Below are positions 45,939 to 57,403 of a stretch of DNA of 64,000 bases, piece by piece (within the stretch, counting starts at the first letter, position 1; each line of letters opens with the position of its first letter). Below the pieces are notes generated by a model. That model worked only from the letters and a program-made list of their open reading frames with translations. It was not told the origin of the DNA and made no database searches. Made by a program: the position numbers and the translations under genes. This DNA comes from Hyaloscypha bicolor E (taxonomy: Eukaryota; Ascomycota; Leotiomycetes; Helotiales; Hyaloscyphaceae), in assembly GCF_002865645.1 (NCBI RefSeq), contig NW_020194667.1:1387762-1451761 (forward strand). Direction: 5' to 3'.

Positions 45939-47559
45939 TTATTGTTTCATGCTTTCAAATGTTTGGGTAGCTGGTATTATGTAGCCGATTCTGTTCTCAA
46001 GGTCTCCAGCGACAAGATGGCCGTAAATGTTCCCTCCGGAATCAACGACCAAAGTCCCACAATCGCCCTTTTCTGAAACAAGTCAGATTTTTAGTATGCT
46101 TTCCAGAATCACGCAGACTCACCAAGATTGCCATCAAACCGCACTGTCCAAATCTCTTGGAAATTCGGACTTCCAGGTAACAGCATAAATGTGGGCATCG
46201 GCGAGAGATCTCCGTGTCGAATGCCATTTGAGGCTGTCTTAGCAAACACTTTAGTTTCTAGAGGCTTGTGGCGAAGTACTACAAAATTGGGAGAGCCATT
46301 CATGAGCGCAATTGTGTCCGAATCGAGTCGAGGTTGGGTGATCTCAATCAAAGCCCAATCCAAGCTGCCTTCATTTCCGCGTTCAATAGAAGATTCAAAT
46401 AGAAAACCGAATTCCTCAAGCCGGTTGCTGGCATCTGTATCTGCATTAGAGATGGTATGGATCATGTTTTTGGACTCACCCCACGATCCATCGAATACTT
46501 CTGGCTCAGAAGTGTGAGCAGCCCCCTCGTGATGTTTTCTCTTAGAGTGAGTGGATGGAAAGCTAGCTTTGAAGCGTCCGTCAGTATTGTGCTGGGCTAC
46601 ATCTGCAGAAGTTTCATACCTTCTCGCGTTCTCTCGGCGTCGTCCTCGTCCGACTCAAAAGAGCTGATCTCAGATTCATCTTCGAATGGGAAATCCAGCT
46701 CGCTCTCTTCATCGCTATCAGGTGACAGTAGGAGGTCGAGAAAGGGGTGAGCTGCTGTGAATGCTAGGTATCTACCACGAAACCACAGAAAACATCCAAG
46801 CGTAGCCTTGTGTTGGCATAGCATTCCATTTTTATTGGAAATCTGGACGTAGAGCTGAATGCCGGAACCAAGCGCTCCTTGCTGTGGGTCGTAAAAGACT
46901 CGTTTGGCGTCTCGCGTTGGCATTTCCTGGGTTGAGATACGAGACGCCAGAGTCACCGGCCCCAACGAAATTGGAGGTCTTCTTTGCTCTCTGAGGCGAA
47001 CCCCTCCGTTTTTTTCAAATTGATTGAGTATCTTGCTTCTTTTGATCAGTTTAATGGCCCTCTCACGGGGCTCGTCTTGGGAACAGCTGACGACGAGGAA
47101 TGGCCGCGCATCACCAATTGACTTTCCAACCATGTAAATACCCAAAATTAGAGGAGGTCGAACGGATTTGCTTCCATATATATAGTCTGTCTTACAGTCT
47201 AAATGTTTTCTGACGTCCGAGACAAGATTCTGCGTGAGCTCGAGTGCTGGTCCTTTTGCCTCCCAACACTGAAGTTTCGACTTTCCTACTTGGCAACAAG
47301 CAGTCCCGATTGACTTCTCTGGCTCTGGCCACACTTGACGACCTTCAGACCTTTCAACAATGGAGCTGACTATACTCTTGCGTGTCTTTATGGCGGCAGA
47401 TCCGTTGCGCTGGAGTGGCGGTGAGGAAACTGGTTGTTCCAAGGTTGTCGACGTGATGTTGACTTTGATAGAGTCGATATCGAAGATCTGTGTAGGTGGT
47501 GACGGTGCATCTTCCAATTCCGTGATGCTGGTTCCTCTCACAGCCTGCGCGGTAGCCAT
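45939..47559 (-). CDS. Trypsin-fold protein with GDCG (Cys) nucleophile motif
   Basis: Exons are 47559-46620, 46500-46123 and 46072-45939, giving about 483 residues. The N-terminal 200 residues are of unknown kind. The C-terminal half reads as a chymotrypsin-like double barrel. FRGRYLAFTAAHPFLD supplies the His, SLDWALIEI a likely Asp, and the last splice (NLG|EKGDCGTLVVDSGGNIYGH) gives GDCG in place of the classical GDSG, followed by LVAGDLENRIGYIIPA. An acidic insert (ESELDFPFEDESE) follows the His strand. Fungal proteins of this type are probable intracellular proteases or protease-like effector or immune proteins. Catalysis by Cys is possible but unproven. The first intron (46619-46501, GTATGA...CCAG) is inferred from frame and is less certain. 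The frame is intact although its neighbours are damaged. Confidence 0.7.
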
Positions 47560-47954
47560 CTGGTCAATGGCAAGAGAGATAGGTGACTAACATGCATTTC
47601 AAGCTCTTGATCAAGACACTGCGTGCAAAGAACGAAGGACGTTCTGATGAACCGAAAGCTTGCGGAAATTTATCATCTCGACTCTAGCTTTTCATAAGGC
47701 TTTCACAGGAAGAATCAGAAAAATGAGGCTGACACGTTTTACGCGATTGACAGGGGCGAAGCTTGAAAAAAAAAAAAAGCAAATGGGGGCCGAAACGTCG
47801 TGAATGGTTCGTTTGAAGTCTCCCGATCGAGACACCGGTCAAGGCATCCTGCAAGCCATCCTCGCTGCGCCAGCGCCAAAGCATCCACCCGCGCATCCCG
47901 CTCAAATGGAGACCACCAAAATTTTCCAGGCTCAACTTCGCAGAAACGCGAAAA
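47560..47954. promoter_or_regulatory. Divergent intergenic region
   Basis: 395 bp between the trypsin-fold gene (minus) and the frameshifted membrane-protein gene (plus). It includes an A13 tract at about 47767-47779, a possible nucleosome-depleting poly(dA:dT) element. Confidence 0.4.
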
Positions 47955-49078
47955 ATGAGTGTTGAGATGGAATTGCAAGAAGTCCTATTGCAGGAACTGC
48001 AGGACGAAACCAAACACCCGTACTCTTCGCTCCTCAAATGTGCGATCCTCACTTCAATATTTGGCAGCAAAACCGCTGCCGACTTCATGAAGAATGCAAA
48101 TTTATGGGGAGGCTACTTTGAGTACTATACCAGCGAATGTGAAACAGCGATGAGCGTTGGCCGACTTCACTGGGTAGTGAAAACCCATCAAGACATTGTT
48201 CGCATTGTGGAACTGCTCAGGGATCCCAGCAATAGTCGGGAGTCGATCAAAGACAAAGAGAAAGTTAGGATAGTAACAACCCAGCCCCAGGTCAGCGACG
48301 AGGTTATTTACAATGCAATCGATTTGGCTGCGCGCTTGGGGTTTATGACCCTAATCGGCAGTTCCGAACAAGTCTTTCGAGGTGGAGAGCGGTGCGTGAC
48401 TTGGGATGACGGTCAGCTTGACACTGTGTTGGCAACAGAATTCAGCAGAACTGGAGTGCTAGAAAAGGAGCATGTGAAATTGGAAAAGATGTTCAACGCT
48501 CGCAGTCTAGATAGAATAGGTGGTCTCCAAATCATCTGGACAAGCAACCTCGCCAACCATCTTCGAGTGCAGAATGACGACAAAGAAGTATCCATATTTC
48601 ACTATGCTTCATTCTTGACTTCGCAGAAACAGAGGTAGGTGACGAAAACCATTGAAATCTGAGCAGCTATTGACATGTTCAAGCGCAGTGTTCCCCCCGG
48701 GGTTCATCGAGGAAACGATCAGGACACTCGAACTCCTATTCCCACAGTTTGATGATGCTTCCAACGATTGGTTTAGGAAGAAAGCAAGGAAGGAGAGTCT
48801 TGACGCAAATGTGATCAAGTGCGGGCAACTAGCCGCAGAAGGACGTCAGATTGAAAACTTCCACTTCTGGAGGGACCGTCTCATCATCCTCAAGCAAGTC
48901 TTCGACGAAACAGAACCGAGGGGACTCAAGCGTTGGTGGCGTGACCGAAGGAAGCCTGTGCAGTGGTATAATTTTTTGGCTGGCTGTAGCATTGATTGTT
49001 GGGATGACCTTCTTCTTTGGGGTGATCCAATCTGTGGAAGGTGCTATGCAGGTTTATAAGGCGTATCATCCTTCTTGA
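47955..49078 (+). pseudogene. Fungal single-pass membrane protein, frameshifted in a T-run
   Basis: Exon 1 is 47955-48634, the intron is 48635-48683 (49 bp, GTAGGT...TTCAAG), and exon 2 begins at 48684. The product is a conserved Pezizomycotina protein of unknown function, soluble for about 330 residues (LHWVVKTHQDIVRIVELLRD, IYNAIDLAARLGFMTLIGSS, GGLQIIWTSNLANHLRVQND). It should end in RRKPVQWYNFWLAVALIVGM...QSVEGAMQVYKAYHP, a C-terminal membrane anchor. At TATAATTTTTTGG (T6 at 48972-48977) the frame slips. Zero frame gives FLAGCSIDCWDDL and stops at 49059, while dropping one T gives the conserved helix and a stop at 49078. Total coding length is 1075 nt, one more than a multiple of three. 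The anchor is lost. Confidence 0.75.
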
Positions 49079-49372
49079 AGTCGATAAAGAAGGGAGGTAG
49101 GGATGTGGTTGAATTAAGATTGTATTCCGAGGATGAAGTCTCCTGTTGTATTTCTTGTGTCTGCTCCTTGAGTATTTCCTGATCTTGCTTCTTCAAGTCG
49201 CGGCCGTTTTCAGCTGATGATTTTGCCGTGTACTGTACTTCGTGACGACCCCATCTTTTGAAATACAGGCGGGGTTAAACCCCTTCTTCTGCGCCTTCAC
49301 CCGATACATAGACATCAAACAACGGCAGCAGTTCAGACATCGAATGATGTGAGGATACAAGTCTCTCAGGTC

Positions 49373-50450
49373 CTAAATCCATTCTTGTGGACCAACATCG
49401 CCACCATGGGAGCTATGTAGGCCCTGTTGGGTGTCTCGTGATTCTAGAATATGCTCCATAAGCTCAGGTTGCTGCAGAGAACCATCATGCGGATAGATTG
49501 TTTGAGGCGGTCTGTTACGTCGACCAGTGAGTTGTGGCCTTGGACGTTGCGCTGTACCACCTCTCTTTATGGAAGGCTGTACCGCTCGCTGTGAAATCGT
49601 GGGAGAACTCTGGGGAGGCAGCTCCTTCCCACACATTATCAGTCCCTCCATTCGCACTTCCGTCTCCGTCGTGGCCAATGCTGTCTCTCGCAAGAAGTCC
49701 GTCCAGGTCCCTATCCGTCTCCCCCCTAGAGCTCCCTTCTGCCTCTCGACCACTACTTCGATAAACATGACCCTGGCTTGTCGAGTCTCGCTCCGGATAG
49801 CTACCGCCACGGTGGACCGCTTCTTCTTTGCTCTACCACAAACGGAACACAGCACACAAGGAAAAATCTGCGCCTGGTACATACACTCTTTCACCCATTC
49901 CCACGCACTCTCCCACCTGCCATCACAACGGTGACTGCAAGAAGGCGATTGCAGGCCACGCTCCATTTGCGACGCCTGACTTATCCTTCTGTCCCAGTCT
50001 TTCTTCACTCCTTCTCCAACCACAGCAACAACCGAGCAAAGAGAAACAACACAACAACACCGCCAAACGAACATGCCACTCCCTCCACGGCCTTTGGCAA
50101 TGCCTGATATGATCCGAATGTGTAAAACAAGATACTTGAAGCAGCGATATTAATTAGGACGCAGAATGAGATGGGTAAGATCCTAGCGTTAATTTTTATG
50201 ACAGTAACATATGTCTTTTTGTCGGCGATCTTCGCGGCTTTGGCGTCGGGGAGGGGCTTGCTGGCCCTCAGGCTGTTCTTCCATCTTGACTTCGTCTAGC
50301 GAAGCCTAACAAGTATGTTTTCGAGTTTCCCAAAGGAATGTTTGTTCAAGGATGCTCTTTGCGTTGTCGGAGCCGATCGCAAGGAGGGGACTTGGTACAT
50401 ATAAGAGCATAGTTTTCTTGTTTGAACTGGTTCATCGAAGGTGGAAGATG
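49373..50450 (-). pseudogene. Decayed two-helix membrane protein gene
   Basis: Coding-like pieces read in order. First is LYVPSPLLAIGSDNAKSILE (about 50450-50375). After a shift comes GKLENILVRLR, a TAG (50296-50294), then TKSRWKNSLRASKPLPDAK and KTYVTVIKINARILPI, with two hydrophobic segments (SFCVLINIAASSILFYTF; GVACSFGGVVVLFLFARLLLW) ending in a TGA. A further +1 shift at about 50012 enters a long open frame (VKKDWDRRISQASQMERG...CVLCSVCGRAKKK) running to 49373. An ATG at 50074 could start a 233-codon protein in the last frame, but it would begin inside the membrane region of the other frame. I read this as one broken gene with at least three lesions. The family is unrecognised. Confidence 0.42.
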
Positions 50451-50672
50451 TTTCTTGTGAGGAATTGTCTCATGACTACTTCTCAAAGATGAGCGGCTCG
50501 AAGGAGCATCCTAGTCCATGCCGATAGTGCTGGATCTTCGACATTGTGCACATAGAAATGGTAAATGAAGGAACGTGTTTTGAAATCGGTACGGCAAAGC
50601 AAACACTACTCGGTCTTCACCGTAAAACTACAGGTTGAAGCTCAATGCCCAAGACAATCTCAAACACGGCAT

Positions 50673-51464
50673 TTAAAGAAGACCTAAAACCAACGCCAAA
50701 AGGACAACAAAACCCCCCAAACCCATCAATCGAACATCTCCCTGATTCGAAGCACCAACAAACTGAGTCGCACAGGACGTTGTCCTCTGAGTCGCTGTCC
50801 CATTCCCTCCCGCAAGGTCATTCCCAGCCCACATGGTCACGACTGGCGTTCCACTTGTCAATATTTTTTGTCGTAGAGTGACCCGGAAAATACCAGCTTT
50901 CGTAAAACGTCCAGTTGTCCAAGGGTCCAAGGGGTAGGGAGGCTCATCGTCGGTCATGACGAATAGCACCGCTCCAAACCCGACGTCGAAAAATCTACAT
51001 ATGATTCCAGCATCGGTATTGTGAGAGGCGAAGCTGACGCAGTGGTTGTTGAAGCTGTCAATGCAACTGGGTGCACAAGCGGCCGAAGAGTGGTTTCCTG
51101 TGCTCAAGCCTGTGCTGCCCAACATATGGGGATCGTCGAGGTGGAAGTTCCCATCGACCCCACATTTTCCCGGGCCCGGGTTGGTTTGATAGTTGTGGAA
51201 GCTGTGGAAATCGTGCTAGTACGGGTGCTGGTAAGCAAGTCGAACTGCGATCTCGGGTATGTTCCAAGTCGGGTCGTCCGCGGAGTGTGTAGGGGCGACT
51301 TGACTTTTGTCGATTACAGTGGCTATCACAGCCTGAACAGGGATGTTGAAGAGGTAGCATGGTGATGCGTCGTGGCTAACCCGAGCAGCAGCGTAGAAGG
51401 CGAGGGTCATACACGAGGGTCCGAAGGCTCGGCAGTCGAAAAGGCTGTTGCAAAGTCATGATCT
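50673..51464 (-). pseudogene. Cys-rich, probably GPI-anchored protein with in-frame TAG
   Basis: The frame CRAFGPSCMTLAFYAAARVS...YLFNIPVQAVIATVI...WNIPEIAVRLAYQHPY reaches a TAG at 51218-51216. It continues uninterrupted as HDFHSFHNYQTNPGPGKCG...NHSSAACAPSCIDSFNNHCVSF to 50673. The C-terminus is a small-residue stretch followed by a hydrophobic tail (GLGGFVVLLALVLGLL), the classic GPI-attachment layout. Several conserved-looking Cys and N-glycosylation sites (NHS, NGT) fit an extracellular wall protein. The 5' end was not found: upstream frames conflict near 51440-51600, so a signal-peptide exon is missing or decayed. Family unknown. Confidence 0.5.
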
Positions 51465-52464
51465 TGATGATAGACCGCCGCACCCAGGGCATGAGGAGAG
51501 GTTGGGTAAAATTGCCCATACATTTCTAAAGCGAGGGCGGGGAGTGACTGAGCGAGTATGATCGATCGTTGCAAAATGGATCTTCATTTTTCCGCTAGAG
51601 AGGGATATCAGGGACGAGTAAAAAGGGGGACAGCAACGGAAAAGTATGAAATGTCTTGTTATATATAGCATGTGGAAGCATTAAAAATTTGCGAATTTTA
51701 TTGCCTCCATCAATGGCTGTGTGCTACTTAGCAGCAAAGCAATCAACAGGCTGCAGGACAATTACCCTCTTGACACCATTAGCTTGTCAAGTGCCTAGTC
51801 ATGTAGTCCAAGCATTTCTCATTCGCAAAAACAATCCTTTATGTCCTAATGTAAACATTTTGCCATTCGCCAAGTCATTCAGGTCGCACAAGTAGACCTG
51901 GTTAGTTTACAGTTGTCTTCACGCGGCAGAGCCACCCACTTGGTAAGCCCCTCTTTAGGTGGGGACATTGCGTGTCAGCGCATAAGGTTAAAAGTAAGCT
52001 TGTTCATTGATACATGAATTCTAATTACAAGATGAGAGGTCGTGTCACTAAACACCGGGAGTGGCAAAAGGTATATGGGGAGCGCTGACTGAGGGACCAA
52101 CGCCCCAATATGGATCCACATGTATGTAGCCCATATCGTAGAAAGTTATCGTAAATTTCGATGAGACAGGAAATCAATACCCCTTGAACCGCCCAAGGGA
52201 AAAACACGAAACAAGTGCTGAATGGCCTTGGGGGTATTGTGCTCACCAAAGCTATTCAATAAGAAGGCAGGTTAACACGAATCTCTTCCGGAAATTAGTG
52301 GATGCATTTCCTGAGCCAGAATCGAAATCCCTTTGGTATAAACAAAGACAGACTTATATATCCCTACGTCCGAGACTCCAGTCCCGGCCAGCACCATTCG
52401 ATCCAACCCGATCCTGCGCCTTTTACCATCAAACACAAAAGAAATGATTTCGCACAGTATCCCC
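51465..52464. other. Intergenic, no gene recognised
   Basis: 1 kb with only short chance frames, ending at the OPI1 stop codon. Confidence 0.4.
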
Positions 52465-54217
52465 TCATCCCATCTTAAAATCGGGAGGCCCACTCATATA
52501 TCCATTCATATGACCATTCCCTGGATTCATGGGAGGCAACTCCATCGGAGGCTTCTCCATCTCGCCATTCCGTCCTTGGGCCTGCGTTTCTTCACGCTTT
52601 GAACGTCCCAACCTTTCGCACCACTCTTCAGCACTAACGATCGTTCCATCGAGCACACCTGACACCTGGGCCATCATATCCAATCCCTCTTTTGCCAAAA
52701 CCAAAACCCGATTAGCACCATCCCTGATCTCAACATCACCACCCTCGCCGTTTCTCGAACTTTCAGTATTTCTTGAACTCGCAAGTCTGAATCGCTGTGG
52801 CAAACTCGTCAAGTGCCGACGAACTAAGTCTCTTGCGTTTTCCGGCAATGCTCCTCCGGCATATTTTGACACGATATCCACGACCTCTTTCAAGGTCTTC
52901 AAAACGTCTCTCTTCAGCTCCGCGATTTTTGCGTTGAGCGCTGATCTTTCTGCGTCGCTCCTTATGATCAACTGTCCTTCAGATCCAGATCCTTCGATTT
53001 TTCCAGAATCTTCTGCGCTGCCTTGATCATACTGTTCCAACACAGTTTTCAATGCTAGAATAACTTTACCAATGTGTTCATTTGCCCACCGCAACCACCC
53101 TAAGCAGTACTTCAGGCTCCGCAAAGACTCCTCACTCATGGCGACACTAAGGCCGCTAGTGGATAGGACGAGACGGGATTGCCATGAACTTCCAGGCGAG
53201 GTGGGCTCTTCTTGACTTTGGGTGGGAATCAGCGCTTGTTGCGCTGCTTCATAATCTGGACTTCTGTGCTCATCATATGCTGGAAGGCTTTCCACTGTTG
53301 AGCCCTGACTTGGTCTTCGTTGGCGATGTTGCAACTCCTGACGATGGACTGGATAGGGGTCATGTGCAACATCACGATCGATGTCCATCTCCTCCGTTCC
53401 CATCTTCCGGCGCTTGTTGGAAACTTCTGCACCGTTTTCTAAATCAGAAGGTTGCTGGTGACTCGGCCGTCGTTCCCCAAGAAACCAGCGTACCCCTCCT
53501 TCCACCCCAGTTAATCGTCCGACAGACCCAACAGTATTAACGACGGGAGTAAATCTTCTTTCCACATATTCTGCACTCGACTTGAATCGCGGACTATAGT
53601 TTTTGGATGCCGAATAGGCGGACAATGAACCGCCAATCGCGGTACCGATAAGAGGGTGTGAAGTTGTGAGGAGGGAGAGGAGTGGTTCGGGTTGCCCTGC
53701 CCCTCTTGATTGAAAGGATGGAGGAGAAGATGGTGGCAGTGATCTATTTTGTTGTGGGGGAGATTGTATAAAGTCTAAAAATTGTATTAGTAAAAGAAGA
53801 AACAGCGTTTCGTCCGAACGTACCAGCTCGAAGGTCTCCCAGCGCTTCAGCTGCGATGCGCACATCAGGATCATCAATCGACAGCACACTTCCACCACGC
53901 CTCCGGCTGTCTGGTGTATCGATATCCATGGTTCTAGGTGACTCGATGTCATGCGACGAGGAGTTGGTCTTCGGCGAGAGTTGTGAGGGACCGGGCTGGT
54001 AGTAGGCGGTCAATGGGTTTGAAGACGGCCAGACGAACTGGTGCTCCTCTGCGCGTAGTCGTGGCTCTGTGGGAGCAGGTGGTAAGGGAGGCAAGGTACG
54101 CTCATGATGGGTGGGAGGTGGATCTGCGGTGGGGACTGAGGGAAAACTCAGAGATTGAGGGTCGTGAGACTGTGAGTAGGAGGGTGGCTGCTCTCGGAGC
54201 ATGTGATCCTGCTCCAT
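52465..54217 (-). CDS. Opi1-family transcriptional regulator (clock-controlled Ccg-8 type)
   Basis: Exon 1 is 54217-53824, the intron is 53823-53775 (49 bp, GTACGT...TTTAG), and exon 2 is 53774-52465, giving 567 residues. Opi1 represses phospholipid (inositol-responsive) genes and in Neurospora the homologue CCG-8 links the clock to metabolism. The N-terminus is Pro-rich with a conserved IDDPDVRIAAEALGDLRADF segment at the splice. The central SAYSASKNYSPRFKSSAEYVERRFTP and WLRWANEHIGKVILALKTVLEQY, and the C-terminal DIVSKYAGGALPENARDLVRRH plus ANRVLVLAKEGLDMMAQVSGVLDGTI, are Opi1-domain hallmarks. The Met/Pro-rich tail ends MSGPPDFKMG. Start is the first ATG in frame (MEQDHML). Intact. Confidence 0.9.
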
Positions 54218-55440
54218 CGTTGGCCGCAAACGCCGACGAGAACTGCCAAGGGCACAGATTTTGCGAGGAAATATGCTATCGTATAGTCGATGGTCGGATT
54301 GAAATAACGGTCGGATCGCACACCATTTGTGGGATTTGTTCGGGGTTCAGGGCGAACTTCCTTGGGAAGTCCCTTTCAGCGGTCAACAGCGCCTTGTGAT
54401 AATATGGTTGGGTTATGCGACAGCCCGAGCCGTGATTTGATTTCGAAGGAGAGTGAAAAAGTGACAATAATTCTATAATGAAACGAAGCAGGTCTCTCTA
54501 GAAATCGATGTCTTCCCTAAACTTTTGTGGTGGCCGTGGCAGTTCACATGGTTGTTCGTAGGGGGGAGGGAAGGAGGAGCACGATGATGGCAAGCTCCAC
54601 GGGCAAATGATCACATGCCAGCCCGAAGCTGCGGAAGCCCGAAGGCTAAATGGGGACCCTCTCACGTGAAAGCCGTCGATTTGGTAGTTTTTCGAGGGGA
54701 AGTTTGAAACACTGAGGGAAAAAGAGCAAAAGAAGGTCATATACACAGATGTTGATACAGTTTGATAATGCTTAAGATATATCTCTTTCAGAATCAGAGA
54801 ATATTTGCGGCCAAAATTCTGACGGAATGATAAGCGCAAACCGAAGCCTCGGGACATGGAGCCTGCCAACCTGCCAACCTTCTTCCCGTAGTCTCGTAAA
54901 TAGAACGACTTTCATGGTTATAATTGGTAGATGGTGCCATAGCCGTTCTTCCCATGGTAAATTTGTATGGTCCCTCTGACGCCGCCCAAGCAACCTATTG
55001 CTCTATTCAAGCATTGCTCGGCCAGCTCTTATGGTACCTTTGGTATCGGTCTCCGCGCCACGAAATCGCTAACTGCATCAATTGGAAGGCAAAGTAGGCA
55101 ACTGACAGAATGCCAGGCCGGTCGTGCTTTATATGTTGAGCTGCACTGTCTAGAGGGCGCGTTGGAGAAGAAAAGAGGAAAATTCGCAGGCGAGGTTTTC
55201 GATATCCGCAATTTAGAAGCTAAGCCCAATTAGGGCAAGTGCGGAACTAGCGAGACAAGACCACCATCGATGTCGAGCTACATTTCCAGCGACGTGGGGT
55301 CAAGCCCTTGAAGCCAAGTCCCAATATCTCGAGCGCATACAATCTTCATACTTCGCGAATGTTTCCGCTCCTCTGAATAGCTCATACCGGCCAGCTTGGC
55401 TCCCTATTTCCGCCACAAACCCTCTTCCTCAACTGTCATC
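54218..55440. other. Divergent intergenic region OPI1 / APM1
   Basis: 1.2 kb. Short frames on both strands (54498-54869, 54967-55233) show no family resemblance. A CT-rich leader precedes the APM1 start. Confidence 0.4.
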
Positions 55441-57009
55441 ATGGCCTCTGCTGTCTTCTTTCTCGACCTTAAGGGAAAGGTAAGCTCTCATGCAGTCTTC
55501 TGCCCGTGGCCACTGCTAACGTTCGCAACAGACCCTCTTGGCTCGGAACTACAGAGGAGATATCCCTATGTCAGCTGTTGAGAAGTTCCCAATACTTCTG
55601 AGTGATGCAGAAGAAGAAAGCTCCGCTGTCCCACCATGCTTCTCAGACGAAGGAATCAATGTATGCTATACTCGCCAGACTGTCATGCGTCTTTTCTGAC
55701 TTATGACCAGTACCTTTATATCCGACATAATAATCTTTACCTCTTAGCCCTCACAAAACGGAACACAAATGCCGCCGAGATCCTCCTATTCCTCCACAAG
55801 ATTGTTGAAGTCTTCACCGAATATTTCAAAGAGCTCGAGGAAGAATCGATACGAGACAACTTCGTCGTTATCTACGAACTTCTTGATGAAATGATGGATT
55901 TTGGCTACCCACAAACTACCGAATCAAAGATCTTGCAAGAATACATCACACAAGAATCGCACAAGCTCGAAGTCCAAGCACGGCCACCAATCGCTGTCAC
56001 GAACGCTGTCTCGTGGCGATCAGAAGGTATCAGATATCGGAAGAACGAAGTGTTCTTGGACGTTGTCGAATCTCTCAACCTCCTCGTCTCCTCCAACGGC
56101 AATGTCCTGCGGTCCGAAATTCTTGGGGCTATAAAAATGAAGTGCTATCTTTCTGGTATGCCAGAGTTACGGTTGGGGCTGAACGACAAAGTGATGTTCG
56201 AGACAACGGGACGGGCAACTCGAGGGAAGGCTATTGAGATGGAAGACGTCAGATTCCATCAATGCGTGCGCTTAGCACGCTTTGAAAACGACCGCACAAT
56301 TTCGTTCATACCTCCTGATGGTGAATTCGAACTCATGTCCTATCGGCTGAATACAGCGGTGAAGCCTTTAATCTGGGTAGAGTGTATCGTGGAGTCGCAC
56401 TCGGGAAGCAGAATCGAATACATGCTGAAGGCAAAGGCACAATTTAAGCGTCGGAGTACAGCCAACAATGTTGAAATAACAGTTCCCGTTCCAGAAGATG
56501 CGGACTCTCCAAGGTTCAGGACGAATATCGGCAGTGTTCACTATGCCCCGGAAAAGAGCGCGATTGTGTGGAAGATCAAGCAATTTGGTGGTAATAAGGA
56601 GTTCCTAATGCGAGCCGAATTAGGTCTGCCTAGTGTGAAGGGTGATGATGAACATGGCGGCGGCATGACTGGTGGTTTTGGTGGAAGCATGGGAGGTGTC
56701 GGAGGGAAGGGAGCAAAGAGGCCGATCAGTGTGAAGTTTGAGATCCCGTACTTCACCACGAGTGGTATTCAAGTGCGGTATCTGAAAATCATAGAGCCGA
56801 AGGCAAGTTCATCTCCCCCCCCCCCTAATTATGGATGTGGTCACATGATCGACACGCTAGTCCTTCGCATGATCGTAAATTTGGATGCTAACTGTCCCTT
56901 ACAGCTTCAATATCCGTCACTCCCATGGGTCCGCTACATTACACAATCAGGCGACATTGCTGTGAGATTACCAGACGTTAGCACTAATACTGGAGCTGGA
57001 CCGAGATGA
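55441..57009 (+). CDS. APM1: AP-1 adaptor complex mu subunit
   Basis: Exons are 55441-55479, 55532-55660, 55711-56802 and 56905-57009, giving 454 residues. The medium chain of the clathrin adaptor AP-1 selects YxxPhi cargo at the trans-Golgi network and endosomes. The N-terminal longin-type domain is MASAVFFLDLKGKTLLARNYRGDI...YLYIRHNNLYLLALTKRN. The hinge is KLEVQARPPIAVTNAVSWRSEGIRYRKNEVFLDVVE. The mu-homology domain follows with DVRFHQCVRLARFENDRTISFIPPDGEFELMSYR and ends in LPWVRYITQSGDIAVRLP. A Gly-rich insert (residues about 365-390) is usual in Pezizomycotina. The last intron (56803-56904) uses a GC donor (AAG|GCAAGT) with GCTAAC branch and CAG end. It is 102 nt and stop-free, so retention would add 34 residues. 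Intact. Confidence 0.95.
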
Positions 57010-57403
57010 ACAATTTCTAGCAAATTACAGCGGAGGAGTACAAGTTTCGAGAATTTCAATGTTGGGGAAAGGCGAGGGAATGCATTCCAGGCGTCAGGTA
57101 ATAGATTCTCAAGCTGATGCATTGGCTTGTAGATAGCTAGGCCGTCAAAACATACAGAGTGAAGGCGAAAGGACAAACACATGAGCATCGATCGTCCAAC
57201 TTTTGCTGCAATCTTGACGGCGAATTCTTTGACGCTATCCGTGCCCAGAGCCAGATTGCTGAGGCTGCAGTTTTCTTGTCCGTCCCACGATCATCTGCAT
57301 AGAGAAATGAATGGAGTGGAACTGCGAGTGCAGACGAAGCAGATGCGTTGCTTTCTTGCCTTCTCAACCTATATCATCTATTGCACTTTACATGGTTTTT
57401 ATC
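57010..57403. other. 3' flank of APM1
   Basis: No gene recognised; leads into the 17-bp minisatellite. Confidence 0.4.

Noticed and set aside
49534..50112. Plus-strand Pro/Ser/Thr-rich frames
   Set aside because: They are complements of the minus-strand coding-like sequence and overlap each other in three frames.
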